This document shows, one piece after another, positions 54,291 through 64,000 of a stretch of DNA of 64,000 nucleotides (positions are counted from its first letter, which is position 1; each line of letters opens with the position of its first letter). Location: contig NZ_LT632547.1 in assembly GCF_900119695.1 (NCBI RefSeq), forward strand, positions 496,001-560,000, given 5' to 3'. A model generated the notes under the pieces. That model was not told where the DNA came from, did not search any database, and was given only the letters and a program-made list of their open reading frames with translations. Both the position numbers and the translations under genes were made by a program. This stretch comes from Actinomyces urinae (GTDB lineage Bacteria; Actinomycetota; Actinomycetes; Actinomycetales; Actinomycetaceae).

Positions 54291-56384
54291 ATGCCAGCAG
54301 TCAAAGCGAAGAACACCACTTCGACCATGAAGAATCCAGTTCCCCCTCGCGCACGGATCACGCGCATCCCTGCAACCGAGGTGTTCCCGGTAATCGAACA
54401 GGGACTTTGGCCCGCAAAAGCAACGGAAGGCGAATCTTTCCCCGTGCGCGCAACCGTGTTCCGTGAAGGACACGACGCGCTGGGGGTAGAGGCCGTTCTG
54501 ATAGACCCAGAAGGCAAAGAGCACATGCGTGCCTACATGCATGACATCGCTCCGGGCCTCGACCGCTACGAGGCGTGGCTCATGCCTGACCGCCCCGGCG
54601 CGTGGCAGTTCCGCATCGACACCTGGTCCGACCCGTACACTTCCTGGGCGCATGACGCCGCCATTAAAGTTGCGGCCGACGCGGACGTTGAGCTCATGCT
54701 TGAAGAAGGCGCTCGCCTAATGGAACGCGCCGCCGACGGGCGTCCCCGTCCCAGGGGCAGTCGCAAGCAAAAAGGACCGGATAAGGCTGGCAAGGCAGTG
54801 CTCCTGGAGGCAGCCAAGCTGCTGCGCGATGAAAGCACCTCGCCCCAAACCCGGCTGTCTGCGGGCCTGTCGTCGAGAGTGCGTAACGTGTTCCGCCACT
54901 TCCCCCTACGGGAGCTGTGGACGCGCACGCGCACCTACCCGCTGAAGGTAGATCGCAAAGCCGCGCTGTTCTCCTCCTGGTACGAAATCTTCCCTCGCTC
55001 CTACGGCGCACACCGCGACGAGAATGGCGACTGGGTGTCCGGCACGCTGGCCGGCGCAGCCCAGCAGATTCCCCGCATCGCGAACATGGGTTTTAGCGTT
55101 ATCTACCTAACCCCCGTCCACCCCATCGGCACCAGCTTTAGGAAGGGACGCAACAACACCCTCGAAGCCGGCCCAATGGATCCAGGATCGCCATACGGCA
55201 TTGGCGCGCCACAGGGCGGACATGACGCTATCCATCCTGACCTTGGCACGTTTGAAGACTTCGACAACTTTGTTGCCAAAGCGCGCGAACATGGCATGGA
55301 GGTGGCACTTGACCTCGCTCTGCAATGTTCGCCCGACCACCCGTGGGTCAAGGAACACCCCGAATGGTTTAGCGAACGTGCAGATGGCTCTATTGCCTAC
55401 GCGGAGAACCCGCCCAAGAAGTACCAGGACATCTACCCACTGAACTTCGACAACGATCCAGAAGGTATCTACCGGGCGGTTCGCGACGTTGTCCAAAAGT
55501 GGATCGACCACGGGGTAACCCTGTTCCGCGTGGACAACCCGCACACCAAGCCACTGAGCTTCTGGCAACGCTTCCTCGCCGAGTTTAACGAAAAGCACCC
55601 CGAGGTGATCTTCCTGGCCGAAGCCTTCACGCGGCCCGCCATGATGCGCACGCTTGGAGCCCTCGGCTACCACCAGTCCTACACGTACTTCACTTGGCGA
55701 ACCACTAAGAAAGAGCTACTCGATTATTTCGAAGAAGTTTCCAAGGACACCGCTCACGTGATGCGTCCGAACTTCTGGCCCACCACGCACGACATCCTCA
55801 CCCCGCAGATGACCACCGGAGGCGCCGCAATATTCGCCCTGCGTGCAGTCCTTGCCGCCACTGCATCACCCTCGTGGGGCATCTACTCTGGGTACGAGTT
55901 CGTAGAGAACGTGCAACGGCCCGGGTTTGAAGAGCAAATCGACAACGAGAAGTACGAATACCGCCCCCGCGACTGGGAGGATGCGAACAAGTACGGCCTC
56001 GAAAACCTACTCACTTTGCTGAACACCGCACGAGGCCGCCACCCGGCCCTCCAGCAGTTGCACCGCATCCAGGTGCACGAGACCTCGGATGACCGACTGG
56101 TTTGCTTCTCTAAGCACGTGCCCGCAAAGTTCAGTCCCAACGGCGAAGAAGACACCGTCATCGTTGTTGTAAACCTCGATCCACACAACGCGGTTGAAGG
56201 TTCGGTAGACATCGACCTGTCAAAACTCGGCGCCACCATCGACTACGGGCCAAACGGCCCCGTGCTGAACGTTGTAGACGAACTCGATGGAGTTGAATAC
56301 CAGTGGGGCGAGCACAACTACGTTCGCCTCGAGCCATCAATCCGTACCGCGCACGTGCTTGCCGTGCGCCCCGCGAGCAACTAA
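54291..56384 (+). CDS. glgE: Alpha-1,4-glucan:maltose-1-phosphate maltosyltransferase
   Basis: The 697-residue product is a GH13_3 GlgE. It has the N-terminal domains, YEIFPRSYGAH, LTPVHPIGTSFRKGRNN, the nucleophile Asp415 in FRVDNPHTKP and acid/base Glu444 in AEAFTRP; their spacing of 29 residues matches characterised GlgE. It extends alpha-1,4-glucan with maltose-1-phosphate made by Mak, releasing phosphate. An AAGGAGCC precedes the ATG by seven bases. treS follows directly. Confidence 0.96.
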   Translation: MPAVKAKNTTSTMKNPVPPRARITRIPATEVFPVIEQGLWPAKATEGESFPVRATVFREGHDALGVEAVLIDPEGKEHMRAYMHDIAPGLDRYEAWLMPDRPGAWQFRIDTWSDPYTSWAHDAAIKVAADADVELMLEEGARLMERAADGRPRPRGSRKQKGPDKAGKAVLLEAAKLLRDESTSPQTRLSAGLSSRVRNVFRHFPLRELWTRTRTYPLKVDRKAALFSSWYEIFPRSYGAHRDENGDWVSGTLAGAAQQIPRIANMGFSVIYLTPVHPIGTSFRKGRNNTLEAGPMDPGSPYGIGAPQGGHDAIHPDLGTFEDFDNFVAKAREHGMEVALDLALQCSPDHPWVKEHPEWFSERADGSIAYAENPPKKYQDIYPLNFDNDPEGIYRAVRDVVQKWIDHGVTLFRVDNPHTKPLSFWQRFLAEFNEKHPEVIFLAEAFTRPAMMRTLGALGYHQSYTYFTWRTTKKELLDYFEEVSKDTAHVMRPNFWPTTHDILTPQMTTGGAAIFALRAVLAATASPSWGIYSGYEFVENVQRPGFEEQIDNEKYEYRPRDWEDANKYGLENLLTLLNTARGRHPALQQLHRIQVHETSDDRLVCFSKHVPAKFSPNGEEDTVIVVVNLDPHNAVEGSVDIDLSKLGATIDYGPNGPVLNVVDELDGVEYQWGEHNYVRLEPSIRTAHVLAVRPASN

Positions 56385-56443
56385 CACTGCGAGGGCGCGG
56401 AATGTCGCGCCCTCGTCATACAAAGACAGCTTTAAGGAACACC

Positions 56444-58228
56444 ATGCCCCTACCGCCGCGAGACACCGCCCCAACCGGCGCTATCCCGCTGATTCCTAGA
56501 AATGGCGATGACGCCACCACGCGCGAAGTTCCCGAAGAACGCGTGGTAGCCACGCTGCCCACGCCCGCCGAAGATCCGCAGTGGTATCGCACCGCCGTGT
56601 TGTACGAAGTGCTCACCCACTCATTCTTTGATGCCAACAACGACGGCACGGGTGACTTTAAAGGGCTCACAGAAAAGCTGGATTACCTGGCGTGGCTAGG
56701 CATCGATGCTATCTGGATTCCCCCGTTCTACCCGTCCCCCATGGGCGACGGTGGATACGACATCTCGGATTACACCAACGTGGATCCTCGTTACGGCACG
56801 ATGCATGACTTCCACACACTTATGGAAGAAGCCCACAAGCGCCGTATCCGCGTGGTGATCGACATGGTCATGAACCACACCTCCTCCGACCACCCCTGGT
56901 TCCAAGCATCGCGCCAGGATCCAGCAGGCCCGTACGGCGACTTCTACGTATGGCGAGACCGCCCCGCGGAGTACCTGGACGCGCGCGTCATCTTCATCGA
57001 CACCGAAGATTCGAACTGGACATACGACGAAGTTCGCGGCCAATACTTCTGGCACCGCTTCTTCAGTCACCAGCCCGACCTTAACTTCGAGAACCCGGCC
57101 GTGCGCGAAGCTGTCAAGAACACAATCCGCTTTTGGGCCAATACAGGCGTGGATGGATTCCGTCTCGACGCTATCCCCTACCTCTATGAAGAAGATGGCA
57201 CCAACTGCGAGAATCTGCCACGCACTCACGACTTCATTGCTGAACTGCGCGACATGGTCGACGAGGAATACCCCGGCACCCTTCTGATTGCAGAAGCCAA
57301 CCAGCCCCCGCACGAGGTGGTTGCATACTTCGGATCCGATTCAAGACCCGAATGCCACGTGTGCTTCCACTTCCCGATCATGCCCAAGATATTTGCAGCG
57401 CTACGCGAAGAAACCTCCAAGGGAGTGCGCGAAGCCTTTGCCGCAACTCCGCCCCTTCCTAAAGGCGGACAGTGGGGCACCTTCTTGCGCAACCATGACG
57501 AGCTAACTCTCGAAATGGTCACCGATGAAGAGCGCCAAGCCATGTACGGTTGGTACGCGCCCGAACCGCGCATGCGCGCCAACGTGGGCATCCGACGCCG
57601 CCTCGCCCCGCTATTGCGCGGTTCCAGGCGCGAGGTTGAACTGGCGCACGCCATGCTCCTGTCATTCCCCGGCTCCCCGTTCCTCTACTACGGAGACGAG
57701 ATCGGAATGGGAGACAACATTTGGCTCAAAGACCGCGACGGGGTTCGCACGCCCATGCAGTGGGATTCCACTCCCGGCGCCGGCTTCTCTAAGGGCGACC
57801 CCGACACTTTCTACCTGCCCCTAATCGAAGACGGACCGTACGCACCGGCCGCCGTCAACGTGGCAGAACACCGATCCCGCCCCACCTCAATGCTCAACTG
57901 GCTACGCGGCATGTTGGAGGTGCGCAAACGCTACCCCGTGTTCGGCATTGGATCACTCACGCTTCTATCCACGTCAGACGACGCCGTCCTCGCCTACCTT
58001 CGCCGCGACGAGCGTCAAACCGTGCTGTGCGTGAACAACCTGTCTACTACTTCTCGCTCGGCCACCATCCAACTACCCGGCATGGGCGGCTGGCACCTGT
58101 ATGACACCGCCTCTGGGAACCGATTCCCTAACGTTCGCGAAGACGAAACCATTGACATCACGCTTGGACGCCACGGTTTTTACTGGCTCGAAGCCACATT
58201 CCTAAACGAAGAAGACGAAGAGGAGTAA
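56444..58228 (+). CDS. treS: Trehalose synthase (maltose alpha-D-glucosyltransferase)
   Basis: Start is ATG 56444 with TTTAAGGAA upstream; a longer frame overlapping glgE is not used. The 594-residue product has catalytic Asp242 (FRLDAIPY), Glu284 (IAEANQPP) and Asp352 (RNHDELTLEM), and the TreS features SDYTNVDPRYG and PIMPKIFAAL. It interconverts maltose and trehalose. In the GlgE pathway it delivers maltose to Mak, with which it forms a complex in other actinobacteria. mak begins two bases after its stop. Confidence 0.96.
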   Translation: MPLPPRDTAPTGAIPLIPRNGDDATTREVPEERVVATLPTPAEDPQWYRTAVLYEVLTHSFFDANNDGTGDFKGLTEKLDYLAWLGIDAIWIPPFYPSPMGDGGYDISDYTNVDPRYGTMHDFHTLMEEAHKRRIRVVIDMVMNHTSSDHPWFQASRQDPAGPYGDFYVWRDRPAEYLDARVIFIDTEDSNWTYDEVRGQYFWHRFFSHQPDLNFENPAVREAVKNTIRFWANTGVDGFRLDAIPYLYEEDGTNCENLPRTHDFIAELRDMVDEEYPGTLLIAEANQPPHEVVAYFGSDSRPECHVCFHFPIMPKIFAALREETSKGVREAFAATPPLPKGGQWGTFLRNHDELTLEMVTDEERQAMYGWYAPEPRMRANVGIRRRLAPLLRGSRREVELAHAMLLSFPGSPFLYYGDEIGMGDNIWLKDRDGVRTPMQWDSTPGAGFSKGDPDTFYLPLIEDGPYAPAAVNVAEHRSRPTSMLNWLRGMLEVRKRYPVFGIGSLTLLSTSDDAVLAYLRRDERQTVLCVNNLSTTSRSATIQLPGMGGWHLYDTASGNRFPNVREDETIDITLGRHGFYWLEATFLNEEDEEE

Positions 58229-58230
58229 CC

Positions 58231-59559
58231 ATGGGCGCTTCATGGCCAGCAGACGTAAACCTACTAGACCAAATCGACACCTGGCTGTACAAGCAACGCT
58301 GGTTCCCCGGCAGCACCGGAGAATCCGTACGCCTGGTTGCCAACGTTGACCTCTCAAGCTACTCAGCTGATCCAGCCAGCGGTGAAGGCGAGGACGCGCT
58401 TGAGCCAGTCTGGATCTCCATTATTCAAGTGGGCGAAACCTTCATTTCTGTACCGCTTGCATACACCGAGACCAAACCCGACTTTGGCCTTATTACCGAG
58501 CTTCAAGGCGCCTACCTAATCGACGGAGCATATTCTCCCGCGTTCCTCCGGGCGTGGCTACGCAAAGCCCACGCAAACGGCACGCTCAGCCCCATTGAGC
58601 CACAGCGCGCCGATGAAGCACTAGAGAGCCTGCTTGCAGAAGCTGCAAGAGCGTTTGTACTTACCGGAGAGCAATCCAACACCTCCGTATGCTTTGGTGG
58701 CCCATTTGCATGCGTGCTGAAGCTACTTCGTGTACTTCATCCCGGTCTACACCCCGAAGTGGAAGTCACACTAGAACTTGCGAAACTGGGTTGGACACAT
58801 GTGCCAAATCCCATCGCCTACCTGGAAGAAGAGTTCCAACTGGAAGGACTGCGCGGGAACGCTGTACTTGGCTTCGCCGGGTCACTGGTTAACAGCGGGC
58901 GCGACGGATTTGAACTTTTCGTTGAAATCGCAGGCAAGAACGAGGATCCCACACCACTTGCCCGAGACCTTGGAACTGTAACCGCAGGACTGCACGAACA
59001 TATGGCAAAAGCCTTCGGCGAGTTCGCATCCGCACAGGCGAAGCAGCTCGAGGACCGCCTGCGTGTCAACCTGGCTGCGGCCGCAGCTGAGGTTCCGAGG
59101 CTACGCGAAAGTGACCTCATTGAACCTCTCGAAGCCAAAATCGAAGGCATCGGGAGTATCGAAAACCTGCCACCCATGATTCGCATTCACGGCGATTACC
59201 ACTTGGGACAAACCCTACTTGGCGAGAACGGCTGGGTAATCCTTGACTTCGAAGGCGAACCACTGCGCCCGCTGGAAGAACGCCGCGAACCCGACTTCGC
59301 GCTCCGTGACGTTGCCGGCATGCTCAGATCTTTTGACTACGCCGCCGCAAAGGGAGGAGCAGACCAAGCCTGGCTACACTCTGCGCGCGAAGCCTTTATC
59401 GATGGCTACACCGGCGGCGGCGGCCTTGGCCAAACCGAAAGCGAGCTCAGTGCCGTTCTCGAAATCGAAAAAGCGGCCTACGAAGCCGTTTACGAATACC
59501 GGATGCGACCCGACTGGATTTGGATTCCTGAAAACGCGCTTGCTCGACTTGCAAAATAA
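58231..59559 (+). CDS. mak: Maltokinase
   Basis: The 442-residue product is a Mak/Pep2 kinase: catalytic loop HGDYHLGQ (Asp322), metal-binding DFEGEP (Asp339), and the N-terminal cap with YKQRWFPG. It phosphorylates maltose with ATP to maltose-1-phosphate, the GlgE donor. Three bases separate it from treS. The gene is separate from treS, as in most actinobacteria (fused in some). Confidence 0.95.
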   Translation: MGASWPADVNLLDQIDTWLYKQRWFPGSTGESVRLVANVDLSSYSADPASGEGEDALEPVWISIIQVGETFISVPLAYTETKPDFGLITELQGAYLIDGAYSPAFLRAWLRKAHANGTLSPIEPQRADEALESLLAEAARAFVLTGEQSNTSVCFGGPFACVLKLLRVLHPGLHPEVEVTLELAKLGWTHVPNPIAYLEEEFQLEGLRGNAVLGFAGSLVNSGRDGFELFVEIAGKNEDPTPLARDLGTVTAGLHEHMAKAFGEFASAQAKQLEDRLRVNLAAAAAEVPRLRESDLIEPLEAKIEGIGSIENLPPMIRIHGDYHLGQTLLGENGWVILDFEGEPLRPLEERREPDFALRDVAGMLRSFDYAAAKGGADQAWLHSAREAFIDGYTGGGGLGQTESELSAVLEIEKAAYEAVYEYRMRPDWIWIPENALARLAK

Positions 59560-59610
59560 GACACTCTCATAAGCGCAAAAACTGGGCTCATACATGGAAG
59601 AATTGCAACT

Positions 59611-61794
<2,184 letters not shown>

Positions 61795-61808
61795 ACACAA
61801 ATCAATAG

Positions 61809-61846
61809 AGTGGCGGTGGATCGTTTTGAACCGATCCACCGCCACT
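61809..61846. terminator. Terminator after glgB
   Basis: Stem AGTGGCGGTGGATCG (61809-61823) / CGATCCACCGCCACT (61832-61846) with loop TTTTGAAC, then TTTG; usable by the convergent gene too. Confidence 0.85.
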
Positions 61847-61868
61847 TTTGTATCTAGCGACCCTACCG

Positions 61869-62744
61869 CTAGAACAGCAGGCTTGAAAGACGCGCGCGAG
61901 CCATCTTCACCCGCGGGTCAACCCCCAAAACTGTGAACATTTCAAGCAAACGCTCGCGAGCGGCCTCAAACTCCTCATCGTCACAGCCCTTGGAACGGGC
62001 AATCAGATCGAGCAACGTATCAAATGCGGCCTCTACATTGCCCTCGACAAACGCCGCATCCGCGCGTGAAAGCTCCGAACCATCAGAATCTTCGCGTACG
62101 CGCTTCGCAAGCTGTAAACGCGCGATGGACTCCTTGGCCACCTGGTCTTTTGGAGCCTGAGCCAATACCTTTGACCACTGCTCGATAGCGCCCTCCAGGT
62201 CACCCGCATCCTCAGCCGCCAATGCCGCCGCGTGCAACGCATTCGTTTTGGGACCAGCCGGAGCGTCAACTATGCGCCCGGTCAAACCAGCATTGGCCGC
62301 AACCTTGAGCAGCTCGTTGAACACGGCAACAATCTGATCCTTCGGCTGTGCTCCCTGAAACAGGGGCACCGGGCGGCCACCAATCAGGGCGACAACCGTA
62401 GGGATCGACTGCACCCCAAACATTTGCGTCAGCTGCTGGTTGGCCTCCGTATCGATCTTCGCAAGCACCACGCGACCATCGAGTTCGCGGATCACGTCCT
62501 CCAAAAGTGGAGTTAGCTGCTTGCACGGCTGACACCACTCCGCCCAGAAGTCGATCACAACCGGCAAGGTTTGGGACAGATCAACAAGTTCTTGCAAACC
62601 CGCCTCGTCCACGTCACGAATAACTGGACCGGTAAGGCCTGCCTCAGATGGAGCCTGCGTAGCCGCAGCCGACGTGGAACCTGCGCCCGCTCCTTCCAAC
62701 GAAACGGCACCAAAGGTATCAGCAGGCATAGACTCGCCAGACAT
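61869..62744 (-). CDS. Thioredoxin-domain protein with TPR-like C-terminus (CnoX/YbbN-like)
   Basis: The 291-residue product has an N-terminal low-complexity lead, a thioredoxin fold with the active-site WAEWCQPCK, and a helical C-terminal half of TPR-like repeats (ALAAEDAGDLEGAIEQWSKVLAQAPKD...). This is the YbbN/CnoX layout, proteins that act as a redox-linked chaperone. The start ATG 62744 is one codon after a GTG. It is 25 bases downstream of the lipoprotein gene on the same strand and probably in one operon with it. Confidence 0.88.
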   Translation of the reverse strand: MSGESMPADTFGAVSLEGAGAGSTSAAATQAPSEAGLTGPVIRDVDEAGLQELVDLSQTLPVVIDFWAEWCQPCKQLTPLLEDVIRELDGRVVLAKIDTEANQQLTQMFGVQSIPTVVALIGGRPVPLFQGAQPKDQIVAVFNELLKVAANAGLTGRIVDAPAGPKTNALHAAALAAEDAGDLEGAIEQWSKVLAQAPKDQVAKESIARLQLAKRVREDSDGSELSRADAAFVEGNVEAAFDTLLDLIARSKGCDDEEFEAARERLLEMFTVLGVDPRVKMARARLSSLLF

Positions 62745-62768
62745 CACAAATCTCTTTCACTCGCCAAA

Positions 62769-63755
62769 CTACTCAACAACGCGATACGAACCGAGAATCC
62801 GCTCCGCACCAATCGCATGAATCAACTCGCTCGAGCCCTTAGGAGGCACAATCAGCGCAACCGAAGCCAAGTATGTGACCTCCACGGGCTTGTCATGAAC
62901 CTCGGGATCCTCCATAAGATCCGCAATGGCGCCGCCAAGCTTAATCTTTGTATTCTCCGTAATGCGCTCGTACGTGACCGTGAATGAAATATTGCCCGCC
63001 ACAAGTGCCGAACCGTCAACCAAAGCTACAGCTGTTAGCGGCTTTTCTGCAGGTGTCGCTGCAATCGTTACCTTGCCATTCTCGCCCAATGAATCATTCA
63101 GCTTCAGCTGATCCTTATACGCCTTGGTGAAATCATCATCAGCAAACAGGTCAGGCTGATTCGCCTTGTCATCAAGCCGCGCCGCCCACTCGGTTAGAGC
63201 TTCCTGCGGAGACAACACAAAGCTATCCGCATCAGCAGCCACCACAGGAGACCCCTCGGAAACCGCAATAGTTTGTAGCGATTCACCCGGGAACATGCGC
63301 ACCCAACTAGTCAGCTTATAATCATCACGCGCGCTTTCCTGCGTGATAAAGCCAATCTGGGGCAACTCCTCTTCCGTAGCCTTCGTGGGCGCAATGATTG
63401 CGCGCGGCCAAGTATGCGACTGAGTCACCGTGGCTGCCGTCTCGTCCAGATCCAGACTCGAAACGGCCTCTTCACGCGCCTTGGCAAGCCTATACATCGC
63501 CGCACGCATAGCGAGAGCCGGATCCTTAACTCGCGGCCCTAACAGGCTCTCATCCAGCGCTTCGTCCCCTGCAGCCAACGCAGCCTCAACCTCAGAAATC
63601 AGCGTCGTAACCTGCACTTCGTCCAAGTTCGGCTGCTCTGATTCACTCGTTTTCGTTTCTGTTGAAGGTAGCTGGGGAACCTCGCTTGAACACGCGGCCA
63701 GCCCCACGGTGGACAACGCAAAAACCAGTAGCGTTGAAGGTATGGTTTTCCTCAT
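62769..63755 (-). CDS. Lipoprotein of unknown function
   Basis: The 328-residue product has a type II signal peptide with the lipobox LAAC (Cys22) and a mature part with no family I know. It looks globular, with two regularly spaced segments (AALAAGDEALDESLLGPRVKDPAL and VTYERITENTKIKLG). It is secreted and membrane-anchored. Its ATG overlaps the stop of the upstream gene (ATGA), so the two are translated together; the thioredoxin-like gene follows 25 bases on. Confidence 0.75.
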   Translation of the reverse strand: MRKTIPSTLLVFALSTVGLAACSSEVPQLPSTETKTSESEQPNLDEVQVTTLISEVEAALAAGDEALDESLLGPRVKDPALAMRAAMYRLAKAREEAVSSLDLDETAATVTQSHTWPRAIIAPTKATEEELPQIGFITQESARDDYKLTSWVRMFPGESLQTIAVSEGSPVVAADADSFVLSPQEALTEWAARLDDKANQPDLFADDDFTKAYKDQLKLNDSLGENGKVTIAATPAEKPLTAVALVDGSALVAGNISFTVTYERITENTKIKLGGAIADLMEDPEVHDKPVEVTYLASVALIVPPKGSSELIHAIGAERILGSYRVVE

Positions 63756-64000
63756 TCGTCCTCTCCCTTCTTATCCGATCCTGCATCGTCCGACCGCGGA
63801 ATAATCGGGATGAGGCCCGTAGCAAAGCTCTGGCCGCCCAATGACACTTCGGCCTCGCCGCGCGCGCGGGCCTCACGAATTGCGCGCCTGGACGGAAGAA
63901 CGTGCATCTTACCGCCAATCGTGGTTGTGATCTCCGTGCGTTCCTCAACTGCAGGGCGTGCCTGACGCTCAAGCAACGAAACGCGTCGCTGTCGATCTTC
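63752..64000 (-). CDS. C-terminal part of an unknown protein, cut by the window edge
   Basis: The frame is open to the last base and gives at least 82 residues ending IIPRSDDAGSDKKGEDE. It contains LERQARPAVEERTEITTTIGGKM and the SRRAIREARARGEAEV segment, with a long acidic tail. No family recognised. The TGA overlaps the lipoprotein start, so it is the upstream gene of a three-gene operon. Confidence 0.7.
   Translation of the reverse strand, partial: EDRQRRVSLLERQARPAVEERTEITTTIGGKMHVLPSRRAIREARARGEAEVSLGGQSFATGLIPIIPRSDDAGSDKKGEDE

Noticed and set aside
56303-56443. Longer treS start inside glgE
   Set aside because: The frame overlaps glgE coding sequence; the ATG at 56444 has a ribosome site and a usual length.

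Overview
The window reads as a chromosome segment of a moderately high-GC actinobacterium, most likely in the Actinomycetaceae or a close relative. The grounds are a complete GlgE trehalose/glycogen pathway (treS, mak, glgE, glgB), a cysteine-free L32, an oligoribonuclease, surface proteins ending in an LAKTG sortase signal, many GTG starts, and several tRNA genes without an encoded CCA. The genus cannot be fixed from the sequence alone.

Bases 1 to about 9,850 are a mobile, decayed island. On the minus strand lie pieces of a phage packaging module: an HNH nuclease gene, a small terminase gene and a fragment of a portal gene cut by an IS3-family element. Mixed in are a partial Abi-like gene, a ClbS/DinB-like gene, a small membrane protein, and an 829-residue protein with peptidoglycan-binding repeats and an Rv2525c-like (DUF1906) glycoside-hydrolase fold. 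The island ends with two overlapping large serine recombinase genes, the first lacking its catalytic N-terminus, then a repeat-rich strip facing the 3' end of a tRNA-Gly gene.

From about 9.9 kb the content is ordinary chromosome. tRNA-Gly and tRNA-Pro are followed by an SDR oxidoreductase, the M13 and M1 metallopeptidases, a PTS EIIB/EIIA pair, malQ with a second lone EIIB, tesB, a surface 5'-nucleotidase, ettA, an accessory ssb behind a surface protein, orn, ilvA, tRNA-Arg, rpmF (unlisted by size but clear), a YigZ protein, and cysK-cysE preceded by a probable cysteine-sensing leader peptide. A GNAT enzyme, nei, a GH13 amylase, an aldose epimerase, leuS, a HIT protein and a VKOR-mntR pair follow.

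Between two identical tRNA-Lys genes (40.2 and 45.7 kb) sits a cassette with its own GntR regulator: a sugar-porter MFS gene and an unusual protein with two different alpha/beta-hydrolase catalytic domains, plus a DMT exporter. Beyond it are an orphan MbcA/ParS-like gene, bcp, a flavin reductase, tRNA-Leu and an etfB-etfA-mnmA operon.

The last large block, 50.8 to 61.8 kb, is a co-directional run glgX-trpS-glgE-treS-mak-glgB. TreS makes trehalose/maltose, Mak phosphorylates maltose, GlgE polymerises maltose-1-phosphate, GlgB branches the glucan and GlgX debranches it; trpS is an unrelated passenger. The window closes with a minus-strand operon of an unknown protein (cut by the edge), a lipoprotein and a thioredoxin-TPR protein.
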